From Bacillus sp. FJAT-18017 (GTDB lineage: Bacteria; Bacillota; Bacilli; Bacillales; Cytobacillaceae): DNA of 64,000 bases. A program made the translations under genes and the position numbers. How positions within the stretch are numbered: position 1 is the first letter of the stretch; the number at the start of each line of letters is the position of its first letter. The DNA lies in the NCBI RefSeq assembly GCF_001278805.1, contig NZ_CP012602.1, positions 1,095,001 to 1,159,000 on the forward strand. The letters are read 5' to 3'. This document shows positions 8,965-17,038 of this stretch, piece after piece. The notes below the pieces were generated by a model that made no database searches, was not told the origin of the DNA, and worked only from the letters and a program-made list of their open reading frames with translations.

Positions 8965-10389
8965 ATGACAGATGCAACTAAACTATTTACTCAGCCTCTG
9001 AAAGTAGTCAACATCGGAACATCGAAGTTCAAGGAGGATTTGGACCTTCAACGGGTAGAATCGATCCAAGTCGACTGGCAGCCGCCTGCCGGAGGGAAAA
9101 TCGAGCTTGTGAACGCCTTAGACCAGCTTGCGAACCGTGAAGAGATTGACGCTGCCAATGAAGAAGCAGTCCGCAGGATAAAGGATGCGCACCCGATTCT
9201 AATAGATATTGACCAGGCGATCAATGTAATACCAGGCATGCATGCGAGAAAAATACTCCATGCCGGCCCGCCGGTAAAATGGGAAAATATGTGCGGACCG
9301 ATGCAAGGTGCGGTGATTGGCGCTTTATTATACGAAGGGTTAGCGAGTGACGAGGAATCGGCACGGAATCTGGCCGCATCGGGGGAAATTGATTTTTCCC
9401 CATGTAATGAGCATTCTGCTGTCGGCCCAATGGCCGGAATCATTTCACCATCAATGCCTGTCCATATCATTGAGAATAAGGTGCATGGAAACAAGACGTA
9501 TTGCACAGTCAATGAAGGACTTGGAAAGGTACTTCGGTTCGGCGCTTTTTCCGCGGAGGTGATTGACCGCTTAAAGTGGATTGAGAAAATCTTTATGCCT
9601 GCTTTGAAAAAAGCTCTGCTACTCTCAGGCGGAATTGATATTAAGGCGATAATTGCTCAAGCGCTTCATATGGGCGATGAATGCCACAACCGGAATAAAG
9701 CGGCCACCAGTCTGTTCTTTAAAGAGATTGCCCACTATTTCCTTGAAGCAGACATTGAAAAACAGGACATTAAAGAAGCAACAGCTTTTATTAAGAACAA
9801 TGAACACTACTTCTTGAACCTTTCCATGCCAGCCTGCAAGGCAGCTTTGGAAGCGGGACATGGAATTTCGAATTCAACTGTTGTGACAACGATGGCTAGG
9901 AACGGAGTTGAATTTGGCATCCGTGTGAGCGGTATGGGCCAAAACCAATGGTTTACCGCGCCGGCTAACATCGTCGAGGGCCTTATGTTCCCTGGCTTCA
10001 CAAAAGCAGACGCCGCACCGGACCTTGGTGACAGCGCCATTACCGAAACGATTGGAATTGGCGGCTTTGCAATGGGTGGAGCACCGGCGATTGTACAGTT
10101 CGTCGGCGGAGTGGTGGAAGACGCGCTTGATTACAGCAACCAAATGTATGAAATAACAGTCAGTGAAAATACAAACTATTCAATCCCAAATCTAGATTTT
10201 AGAGGGACCGCACTCGGAATTGACATAAGGAAGGTGATTGCCACCGGAATCCTTCCTGTCATCAATACGGGGATGGCACATAAAGTGGCGGGTATTGGCC
10301 AAGTTGGCGCAGGTATAGTCAATCCGCCTTTCGCCTGCTTTGAAAAAGCTCTGCTCAGCTTTGAGGAAAACTATTACCAGGGGGTTTAG
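8965..10389 (+). CDS. allG: AllG-family (YlbE, DUF1116) carbamoyltransferase subunit
   Basis: Cytoplasmic protein of 474 residues, full length for DUF1116. ATG 8965 follows AAGGAGGAG, 13 nt after fdrA. Family features are the early DIDQAINVIPGMHARKILHAG, the MCGPMQGAVIGALLYEG stretch, SPCNEHSAVGPMAGIISPSM and the late HKVAGIGQVGAGIVNPPFACFEKAL. It is the large partner of FdrA and AllH in the oxamate carbamoyltransferase complex of enterobacteria. The tight spacing on both sides (13 nt and 6 nt) shows one transcription unit. The residues that choose the carbamoyl acceptor or donor are not known to me, so substrate is left open. Confidence 0.86.
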   Translation: MTDATKLFTQPLKVVNIGTSKFKEDLDLQRVESIQVDWQPPAGGKIELVNALDQLANREEIDAANEEAVRRIKDAHPILIDIDQAINVIPGMHARKILHAGPPVKWENMCGPMQGAVIGALLYEGLASDEESARNLAASGEIDFSPCNEHSAVGPMAGIISPSMPVHIIENKVHGNKTYCTVNEGLGKVLRFGAFSAEVIDRLKWIEKIFMPALKKALLLSGGIDIKAIIAQALHMGDECHNRNKAATSLFFKEIAHYFLEADIEKQDIKEATAFIKNNEHYFLNLSMPACKAALEAGHGISNSTVVTTMARNGVEFGIRVSGMGQNQWFTAPANIVEGLMFPGFTKADAAPDLGDSAITETIGIGGFAMGGAPAIVQFVGGVVEDALDYSNQMYEITVSENTNYSIPNLDFRGTALGIDIRKVIATGILPVINTGMAHKVAGIGQVGAGIVNPPFACFEKALLSFEENYYQGV

Positions 10390-10395
10390 AATATA

Positions 10396-11352
10396 GTGAG
10401 CAAAATCATGATTGCCCTAGGCGGAAATGCGTTAGGGAACAGTCCGAGAGAACAATTGGATCTGGTTGGGGATGCTGCCCGCCCAATTGTGGATTTAATT
10501 GAGCAAGGACATGAAATAGTCATTGCCCATGGCAATGGACCCCAGGTTGGTATGATTCATAAAGCAATAGAGATTGCTTCAAGCCAGAATCCGACAATCC
10601 CGACCGTTCCGATGGCAGAATGCGTGGCCATGAGCCAGGGCTACATCGGTTTCCACTTGCAAAACGCGATCAGAGAAGAGCTGCAGGCCAGGAATATCCA
10701 GAAAAGTGTTGTCTCCCTCGTAACCCAGGTCGTCGTCGACAAGGGCGACCAGGCTTTTCAAAATCCGACGAAACCGATTGGCGTATTTTATACGAAGGAA
10801 GAGGCGGACAGGCTTGAGTCGGAGGGCTTGAAGCTGGTTGAAGATTCGGGCAGAGGCTATAGGGTTGTTATTCCCTCACCGGTACCTGTCAAGGTTGTTG
10901 AGGCTGAAGCAGTGAAGGACCTTCTTAAAAAAGGGCATGTCGTCATTACAGTTGGAGGCGGCGGAATCCCTGTCGTTGAGGAAGGAATGACGCTGAAAGG
11001 GGTTCAGGCGGTCATTGATAAAGACTCGGCCAGTGAGAAAATCGCAGAAGAGCTTGATCTTGATTATTTATTTATCCTCACTGCGGTTGAAAGGGTCGCA
11101 GTCAATTATGGAAAACCCGATCAGAAGGACCTGGAGTACATTTCCGTAGAGGAAGCGAAAATGTGGATTGAAGAAGGACAATTCCCGCCAGGAAGCATGC
11201 TCCCAAAAGTTCAATCTGCCATTCGCTTCGTCGAATCTAAGCCAGGAAGAAAAGCAGTCATTTCCTCCCTCGAAAAGGCAAAGGAAGCCATTCTTGGGAA
11301 AACCGGCACCACCTTCTACAAAAACAGCAGCTCTCCTTCACTACATTTTTAG
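10396..11352 (+). CDS. arcC: Carbamate kinase
   Basis: Cytoplasmic kinase of 318 residues, started by GTG 10396 after CCAGGGGG. Amino acid kinase family motifs are clear: IALGGNALGN at the N-terminus, HGNGPQVGM (~residues 50-58), VITVGGGGIPVV (~187-198) and IDKDSASEKIAEEL. Carbamate kinase converts carbamoyl phosphate and ADP to ATP, ammonia and carbon dioxide. Coming directly after the AllFGH-type subunits it closes the pathway: the ring is imported, opened, its carbamoyl group moved to phosphate and ATP recovered. In this setting it corresponds to AllK/YbcF rather than to the arginine deiminase enzyme, since no arcA or arcB is present. A strong terminator follows. Confidence 0.93.
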   Translation: MSKIMIALGGNALGNSPREQLDLVGDAARPIVDLIEQGHEIVIAHGNGPQVGMIHKAIEIASSQNPTIPTVPMAECVAMSQGYIGFHLQNAIREELQARNIQKSVVSLVTQVVVDKGDQAFQNPTKPIGVFYTKEEADRLESEGLKLVEDSGRGYRVVIPSPVPVKVVEAEAVKDLLKKGHVVITVGGGGIPVVEEGMTLKGVQAVIDKDSASEKIAEELDLDYLFILTAVERVAVNYGKPDQKDLEYISVEEAKMWIEEGQFPPGSMLPKVQSAIRFVESKPGRKAVISSLEKAKEAILGKTGTTFYKNSSSPSLHF

Positions 11353-11372
11353 GCAAGGAACAAGACTGGCCA

Positions 11373-11419
11373 GGCGGGTGCATGAGTTGTTTTTCAACTC
11401 ATGCACCCTGCCTTTTTGT
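11373..11419 (+). terminator. Strong terminator of the heterocycle operon
   Basis: GGTGCATGAGTTG and CAACTCATGCACC form a long stem around a T5 loop, extended by GGC/GCC after a bulge, and followed by TTTTTG. It lies 20 nt after the carbamate kinase stop codon. Confidence 0.9.
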
Positions 11420-11576
11420 TATGGAAGAGGAAAAGAAAGGGACTGAGTTTCTTGGCCTGCCTTGGTGTTGTACAAGACTGGGAGCCTGATGGGTGTCCCT
11501 GGTAGCCGCAAACCTTTATGGAAACAAACCCACGTTGCACATTTATACGACGTTTAGTAGAAGGAGACGTATTAGT

Positions 11577-12017
11577 ATGATCAGATTGTTATTTTTACTT
11601 CTAGCTTTAATTGGCGGGATATCGGTTGGACTTCAGGTAAGCATTAATGGAAAACTAGGCAAAAGTATCGGTTCCCTCGAAGCCTCATTGGTGTCCTTTC
11701 TTATCGGAACCTTTTTATTGGGAGTGACAACTCTTTTCCTTGGAAAGGGAAACCTGTTGGCAGTAGGCAATGTACCGAAATGGCAGCTTGCAGGAGGGGT
11801 AATAGGGGCTTTTTACATTTTTATTATGGTGATTATTGTAGCAAATGTAGAAGTCACTACATCGCTTGTGTTTGTGATTGCTGGGCAAATCTTAATTAGT
11901 TCCATCATTGATCATTATGGCTGGTTTGGAGGCAAGCAAGTACCTTTTACCCTTAACCGGGGGATTGGGATCCTCCTGTTGATCGCTGCCCTGTACATGT
12001 TTTTTCGAAAAAGCTAA
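11577..12017 (+). CDS. DMT-family transporter, YdcZ (DUF606) type
   Basis: Small integral membrane protein of 146 residues with five hydrophobic helices. ATG 11577 was chosen because AAGGAG lies just upstream; the longer open frame lacks this. Family marks are the opening helix with GGISVGLQVSINGKLGK, where a conserved Asn-Gly follows the first helix, the GSLEASLVSFLIGT segment and the VIAGQILISSIIDHYGWFG segment near the end. DUF606 proteins are half-size members of the drug/metabolite transporter superfamily that may work as dimers; their substrates are mostly unknown. It stands alone between a terminator and a dispersed repeat, so its relation to the upstream operon is unclear. Confidence 0.82.
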   Translation: MIRLLFLLLALIGGISVGLQVSINGKLGKSIGSLEASLVSFLIGTFLLGVTTLFLGKGNLLAVGNVPKWQLAGGVIGAFYIFIMVIIVANVEVTTSLVFVIAGQILISSIIDHYGWFGGKQVPFTLNRGIGILLLIAALYMFFRKS

Positions 12018-12025
12018 GATATTTA

Positions 12026-12135
12026 GGTGCCTGTCACTTCCCGGTTTTTTTATTTCAAAAGAGATGTTTCACGAGTGGAGTTCCTGGCACCACTCGTTTT
12101 TTCTTGTTCACAGAATGAATGTTCAACAGGATGTT
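12026..12135 (+). repeat. Dispersed 3'-end repeat, copy 2
   Basis: GGTGCCTGTCACTTCCCGG starts 8 nt after the preceding stop codon. It is followed by a T run, a TGTTTCACGAG box, the half-unit TTCCTGGCACCACTCG and TTTTTTCTTGTTCACAG. Same order as the copies at 472 and 58654. Confidence 0.7.
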
Positions 12136-12237
12136 ATTGAGGACACCAAGGGGGATTAGTAGACAACATAATTGCGTTTCTAATAATAGAGAGTGAATAA
12201 TTCTGGGTTGCAGGTAGTACGCTGAAGATTCAATAAG

Positions 12238-12279
12238 ATACACCAATCGCCACCCTTTGCTAGATGGGGATTGGTGTAT
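12238..12279. terminator. Hairpin between convergent genes
   Basis: ATACACCAATC (12238-12248) pairs exactly with GATTGGTGTAT (12269-12279). It lies between a plus-strand transporter gene and the end of a minus-strand gene and could serve as a terminator; the T run is weak. Confidence 0.5.
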
Positions 12280-12382
12280 TGTTTAATTACAAGGTTAATC
12301 GCCCCGCAATTGATCTTAAGGTTCGTTGACCATGGAAAGTTATCAAGCGCAATTTTTGAAAGGTACATTAAACCCTTTGGCT

Positions 12383-13606
12383 TTATCTCCCTTTCTGTTG
12401 CTTGAGAACGATTTGTTTCCTTATAGCTACCATACTTAATGTATAAAGACCTTGTTTCATAAAGGTATGATTGGAAATGAACCTATTAAGTTCTGGACCT
12501 TTAAAAGGAAGTGGTACAATTTCGTCGATTTCAAGCGCCTTATCCTGTCCCACCAAAGGCTCGATGTCCTGTTCATAGTTAGCATTCATTTTTACCTTAG
12601 CTGTTAGGCCAATTTCAAAAAAGTTTCTTTCAAGGAAGATATCATGAAAAAAGACCTCTGTATGATTATCCTTATGAAACTTCAACGGAACACCCAATTC
12701 TTCATATAATCCTCTAAATAAGCAATCCTCTACACTGATTTCTCCTGTTTGTATGTCTTTATCTGTTTGTGACAAGCCTTCCATAATTGTACTGTTATAA
12801 GGTTTTTGACCTCTAGTTTCACTGGCAGCTGAGGATCTTCTGCTAATAAGGATCGACTCTCCAGAAGGAGAATCAGTAAAGACATAGGCGTTTATTCCAA
12901 GAGAAGTAGTAAAGGCTTTATATTTAGATATATTTTCTCGTTCAACCGTGGAAATTGGATGGTTTTCTTTTTTAAGCTCGTTATAAATAGAACGGAAAAC
13001 TTTATGTGTGAAATAGTCTGTGTCAAACACACATATTTCTAATACTGATGCTTCTTCCTCTCCCAATCTTCCATGACTATCAATCGAATAAACACCATAT
13101 TTTTTTCCGTTGAAGTAAGCACCATTCTTTTTTTCGAGAAAGTCATGCGCAACAATGCGTCTATGTTTTTCAATCAAATCTCCCAAATTGGCAATGCCAG
13201 TTTCGGCAATAATATCATTAAAGTTTCCCTGCCCATTAAATGACCGATCAGGATGAAATATGTATGGGTTCTTTTTTGGATCAATATCTTTTTTAACCTT
13301 CTTCGCAATTTCTTCCTTCAGCTCTTCAGGAAAATCTATAAAAAGCTTTTTGTTGGAGTGCTCCACAGTAATCTTTTCATAATGCGGCATAGCATTTCCA
13401 ATACTAATAATATTTAAATCCTTTTCCGTAATAGGTTTCAACTTAGAGATTTTTTTATGGGTTTGCTTCGTTTGATACTTTTTATATAGCCAACGTCCAA
13501 GAAGAGTGGCACTAGTGAGAACAAAACCTAGTATAATCCATACCATCTCCACAAAAAAATCTTCTTGGATTCTAGTTAATAAGTCATGCATTTTCTTTTC
13601 CCCCAT
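12383..13606 (-). CDS. Membrane-anchored protein with a NUDIX-like C-terminal domain
   Basis: Protein of 407 residues with a single N-terminal membrane helix (~residues 18-38) followed by basic residues, so most of it should face the cytoplasm. The C-terminal third (~230-390) resembles a NUDIX hydrolase fold: after ISRRSS and EGLSQTD, the segment GEISVEDCLFRGLYEELGV approaches the NUDIX box, but with Gly replacing the Glu in the REUxEE core, so catalysis is doubtful. The start ATG 13606 has AGAGGA upstream. No family name is recognised. It lies next to an unrecognised two-gene module on the opposite strand in a region that looks accessory; a role in nucleotide sensing or stress is only a guess. 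Confidence 0.55.
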   Translation of the reverse strand: MGEKKMHDLLTRIQEDFFVEMVWIILGFVLTSATLLGRWLYKKYQTKQTHKKISKLKPITEKDLNIISIGNAMPHYEKITVEHSNKKLFIDFPEELKEEIAKKVKKDIDPKKNPYIFHPDRSFNGQGNFNDIIAETGIANLGDLIEKHRRIVAHDFLEKKNGAYFNGKKYGVYSIDSHGRLGEEEASVLEICVFDTDYFTHKVFRSIYNELKKENHPISTVERENISKYKAFTTSLGINAYVFTDSPSGESILISRRSSAASETRGQKPYNSTIMEGLSQTDKDIQTGEISVEDCLFRGLYEELGVPLKFHKDNHTEVFFHDIFLERNFFEIGLTAKVKMNANYEQDIEPLVGQDKALEIDEIVPLPFKGPELNRFISNHTFMKQGLYTLSMVAIRKQIVLKQQKGR

Positions 13607-13718
13607 GATTTTCCTCTATATTTATAGAACTATTTTATCGTATGTCTATGAATAGTTCACTAAGGCGGGAGATTTTTTTTGATTGAGTTGGAGTAGGGGG
13701 ATGTTTAGGTTCATGTTA

Positions 13719-13830
13719 CTTTTTAAACCTTTTATTAAAAATACCGAAAAATAGATAGATAGATATTTATATAATAAGGGCAGAGAAAAATGTGTAAAGT
13801 CTTGTCATTACTGGTTCAGGTGGACTGCAG
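13719..13830 (+). pseudogene. Relic of the promoter and first codons of a surface-protein gene
   Basis: Bases 13719-13767 are identical over 49 bp to 16969-17017, the region just upstream of the metallopeptidase gene at 17039, including the GATA tetranucleotide run. Similarity continues through the ribosome binding site into the start: TGTGTAAAGTCTTGTCATTA here against TGAGGAAGGTCTTGTCAATA there. It then stops. This is a decayed 5' end of a paralogue or of a duplicated copy. Confidence 0.75.
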
Positions 13831-14131
13831 TTCCTGGCCTTTCACGAGATTGGAAAGTTTAACATAAGGATTAACAAATCAGCTGGCATTGGACTAACAT
13901 ACAAAACGGGTAACACTAAATTCGCGCATAACTATTGATGGGTTAAGCATACTTGGTACCTGTTTTTCTTGGGTATTTTTACATAGTCATTTCATTCGTC
14001 AATACCCGGACAGACAATATCGTATGCTATGGTACTTTAGATTAAAATATTCTATTATTTAACTATAGTGGTAAATATTTCGCGGTTTCGGATGCGGGTT
14101 AGTTTTAATAGAAAAAGGTGTTGATTCAGAG
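13831..14131. other. Upstream region of the two-gene module
   Basis: No gene is seen. A possible hairpin joins GGGTAT (13973-13978) and ATACCC (14003-14008). The rest is AT-rich and presumably carries the promoter of the gene at 14132. Confidence 0.35.
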
Positions 14132-15697
14132 ATGAAGCAAGCGAAAATCATAAAATTTCCAGAGATAAAAATAGTTGAAGATGAATTCGAGGTTGAATTT
14201 GAGGTTGAGCCTGTAGTACCGGCTAATCAAGCAGAATACCTTGATTCAAGGCAAAAAGCTATTAAAGAAGGACTCAATGAAGTTAACGGAATTTTATCTT
14301 CTAATAATAAAAGACTAGAAGAATTGAACAAGGACATTGATAAACTTACCGATCATTCAGATGGTATTGACTATATGGTTGCTGTAGGTAGCGGTGTACT
14401 TGCGGGAATCATAGATTCTTTTTGGGTTGGCGAGTTTAGCTTAGAACGTGGTAAAGATTGGAGCACTAATAAGGTAAATGAATTTGTAGTGAAGATAGCA
14501 AAATCGCAAGGTTACGAAGGTGATGATCTTCAAGGTGCAATAAGAAGCCTTGAAAATGGTTTCGGTGCACCAAGTGATAGTAACACAAGCGAGTTTGGCG
14601 GTGGATTGCAGCATCATTTGCGAGATTTTGCTCACCACCCGACTCCGGTTGGTCTTTTGTTTTCGTTACTTACTCAATTTACAGGAAAAGCATACGGTAC
14701 TGATACGGATGGACTGTTTAAAATCGTTAATGTAAAAAACACTACATTAATAGGAAAGGATATTCCCCAAAAGATTTTGTTTGGGGCTGTATACTGGTTT
14801 TTTCATATTGTGAGTGATATGGCGGGGTCAAGTTCATTTGCTGGTAAGGGAACAGGCCTACCAGGACCTTTGCTTTCGCTTGCAAAGGAATTATCTGTAC
14901 TTCCTTTTTTCAAAAATATCACGATGGGCGACCACAGTCTTTCCGTGTGGATTTCCAAGTTGTTCAATGGCACGCTGCTTGCTAAACGGGACTCAAACGG
15001 CAAAATTACTGAGCAGGTTAGGTTCGACTTGCGGGCAGAGTTGGGAGTTGCGTATGAGCTCGGCCGCCAGGCAATCCCTGTTATTATAAACGAATGCATA
15101 GTGCGCGGATTTTACTTCATTCGCAGACTTACGATGGAGATAAAACAGAAAGATATAAGACGGCTCAGGGATTTGGACCGAGTGGACTTGGATAAAATCA
15201 TACCCTTCAAGAATCGCACCATTGTTAGAATGCTTACGATTGCAACAGGAACTTTTACGCTTATTGATTTAGGTGATGCGGCCATACGGGGTGGCCTTAA
15301 ATCAGGTGGAAATCTAGCACTGTTCGCGAAAGAATTTATCTTGAGAGTGAACTTTGTTGGAGTCGGTAGATTTGCAATTGCTGTTGGAACTGATGCCACA
15401 ATGGGAATGAAACAAAATAAACTTCGAAATACGAGAATCGCTATGCTGAGTGAACAATTGCACTTGATGAATGCCCAGGTTTACTATTTGCAAGCGGATG
15501 CCTGGATAGCGGCGGAAACAACAGAAAAAACGATTAATGAAGCTATTGAAATGATGGAAGAGACGACGAAGATTTTTATAGTGGCTTGGGAAGATAACAG
15601 GAAATCGATGCATAACATAGGCGAATACAGACAGGGAATTACTAAGCATAATCCCGGTTTAATTGAAGACATCAGCGATATTCTAAAGTGGGGGTAA
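14132..15697 (+). CDS. Conserved protein with hydrophobic segments and a His-rich motif, function unknown
   Basis: Protein of 521 residues that I cannot assign to a named family. It starts with an acidic stretch, then a predicted coiled coil (~residues 40-75), hydrophobic or glycine-rich segments at ~83-102, 217-234, 365-386 and 405-420, and a helical C-terminus. A striking motif near residues 160-175 reads LQHHLRDFAHHPTPVGLL: clustered His and Asp just before a hydrophobic segment, as in some membrane-associated metal-dependent hydrolases. No signal peptide. The start ATG 14132 has only a weak AAAGGTG site. The next gene begins 6 nt after its stop and encodes a tail-anchored coiled coil, so the two products probably act together at the membrane. 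Confidence 0.65.
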   Translation: MKQAKIIKFPEIKIVEDEFEVEFEVEPVVPANQAEYLDSRQKAIKEGLNEVNGILSSNNKRLEELNKDIDKLTDHSDGIDYMVAVGSGVLAGIIDSFWVGEFSLERGKDWSTNKVNEFVVKIAKSQGYEGDDLQGAIRSLENGFGAPSDSNTSEFGGGLQHHLRDFAHHPTPVGLLFSLLTQFTGKAYGTDTDGLFKIVNVKNTTLIGKDIPQKILFGAVYWFFHIVSDMAGSSSFAGKGTGLPGPLLSLAKELSVLPFFKNITMGDHSLSVWISKLFNGTLLAKRDSNGKITEQVRFDLRAELGVAYELGRQAIPVIINECIVRGFYFIRRLTMEIKQKDIRRLRDLDRVDLDKIIPFKNRTIVRMLTIATGTFTLIDLGDAAIRGGLKSGGNLALFAKEFILRVNFVGVGRFAIAVGTDATMGMKQNKLRNTRIAMLSEQLHLMNAQVYYLQADAWIAAETTEKTINEAIEMMEETTKIFIVAWEDNRKSMHNIGEYRQGITKHNPGLIEDISDILKWG

Positions 15698-15703
15698 TGA
15701 AAC

Positions 15704-16864
15704 TTGAGCACTGAATTAATTGTATTGGATTCTGATGACATAGTACGATCCGGTTTATCAGGTTTTAACGATAATGATTTACCCCAAGTTATTCAAGGAC
15801 AGATTAGTAAACTCAACGAGCTTGATACAAGCGTTAAAAAAGCAATGAAAGCTGCTGCTTCAGCAAAGGAATCTGCAATTAGTGCAAAAAATATGTCAGC
15901 TGGGTTTGGAAAGAAAAAAGTTGCGATTGAGGAATTGCAATCGGCAGGAGTGGATTTAGCAAAGGCGGTCACGTCAGGCGCTGAAGCACAAAAGATTTCA
16001 TTTGAATTCCAAACAAAACTTGCTGAAGTATCTAAGTATTTATTTGGGCTGGGTGTCAGTAATATTACGAGTAACCGGCTTGTTGTTCGTGAACTCGAGA
16101 TGAAGCTCAAAGGTGCCTCCCAGGAAGAATTATCTGAATTAGCTCGACAAGAATTAATGTCAGTTGTCAAGCAGTTAAAGGACCAAGAAGATATACTGAA
16201 CAAACTAGAGATTCTCTCTAAAACGACCAAAAATCATGAAATGACACTGAAAGACATAGATCTTCAGTTGCAAGACCAGGCAGAGATTGATAGGTGGCAC
16301 AGTGCGCAGCTAGAGAATTATGCAGAGACAAATGAAAGATTTGAAGAGAAGTTGGAGGCTCAAGCAAGCCTTGGCAAGCATCATAGTGAACAATTACATG
16401 CTCAAGCAAAGCTTAACAAACTGCACGAAGACCAGCTAAAAATTCAAGCCAAGAACGACAAAATACTTGAAAAGAAATTACAAGCGCAAGCTGAGATAGA
16501 TAGCCAACATAGTGCGCAGCTAAAGGTACATGCGGAGATTAGTGGAAATTTAGAGAAGAGGTTGGAGTCTCAAGCAGAAGTAAACAAGCTCCATACAGAA
16601 CAATTAGAGACACTTTTTGAAAGTATCAAAAAGCATGAAGAACAATTAGACAATCTCCATGTACAAAACAAAGACCTAAATGAACAAATAAAAAACAGCA
16701 TCAAAACTATCGATACACAACAGCAACAAACAACCGCCCTTAATAACGAAGTAATCAATTTGAAAAAGGCATTAGACACCAAAGCAAATGCCATATCACT
16801 AAGAATCACAACGGCCATCGCGGTAATCGGAGCAGTGGGGACCGTTTTAGTGGCTTTTTTGTGA
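15704..16864 (+). CDS. Tail-anchored coiled-coil protein, partner of the preceding gene
   Basis: Protein of 386 residues started by TTG 15704 after TGGGGGT, overlapping the end region of the upstream gene. Residues ~1-140 are helical and Ala-rich. From ~150 to 350 there is a long coiled coil built of irregular ~14-residue repeats with recurring Gln-Ala-x-Leu/Ile and His-x-x-Gln-Leu patterns. The last ~22 residues form one hydrophobic helix ending at the stop, typical of a tail anchor. Such architecture suits a sensor or scaffold holding the partner protein at the membrane. No family was recognised. The gene ends at a strong terminator, so the module is just these two genes. Confidence 0.65.
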   Translation: MSTELIVLDSDDIVRSGLSGFNDNDLPQVIQGQISKLNELDTSVKKAMKAAASAKESAISAKNMSAGFGKKKVAIEELQSAGVDLAKAVTSGAEAQKISFEFQTKLAEVSKYLFGLGVSNITSNRLVVRELEMKLKGASQEELSELARQELMSVVKQLKDQEDILNKLEILSKTTKNHEMTLKDIDLQLQDQAEIDRWHSAQLENYAETNERFEEKLEAQASLGKHHSEQLHAQAKLNKLHEDQLKIQAKNDKILEKKLQAQAEIDSQHSAQLKVHAEISGNLEKRLESQAEVNKLHTEQLETLFESIKKHEEQLDNLHVQNKDLNEQIKNSIKTIDTQQQQTTALNNEVINLKKALDTKANAISLRITTAIAVIGAVGTVLVAFL

Positions 16865-16921
16865 GCCACGGATGAGCTTGGGAAGTCATGGGACCGGTCC
16901 TTGTGGTTTTTCTATCTTAAG

Positions 16922-16956
16922 AGAGGCTGTCACCTTATGTAGTGACAGCCTTTCTA
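16922..16956 (+). terminator. Terminator of the two-gene module
   Basis: AGGCTGTCAC and GTGACAGCCT form a 10-bp stem with a short loop, followed by TTCT. It lies ~60 nt after the coiled-coil gene. Confidence 0.8.
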
Positions 16957-16968
16957 TAATAGATTTTC

Positions 16969-17017
16969 CTTTTTAAACCTTTTATTAAAAATACCGAAAA
17001 ATAGATAGATAGATATT
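16969..17017 (+). repeat. Direct repeat (49 bp) upstream of the metallopeptidase gene
   Basis: Identical to 13719-13767. Together the two copies bracket the two-gene module 14132-16864, a span of about 3.25 kb. Confidence 0.85.
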
Positions 17018-17038
17018 AAATAAAGAGGGCGGAGAAAT

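Noticed and set aside
13719..17017. Insertion sequence or integron bracketed by the 49-bp repeats
   Set aside because: No transposase or integrase gene lies between the repeats and the repeat is a gene promoter region, not an inverted terminal repeat.
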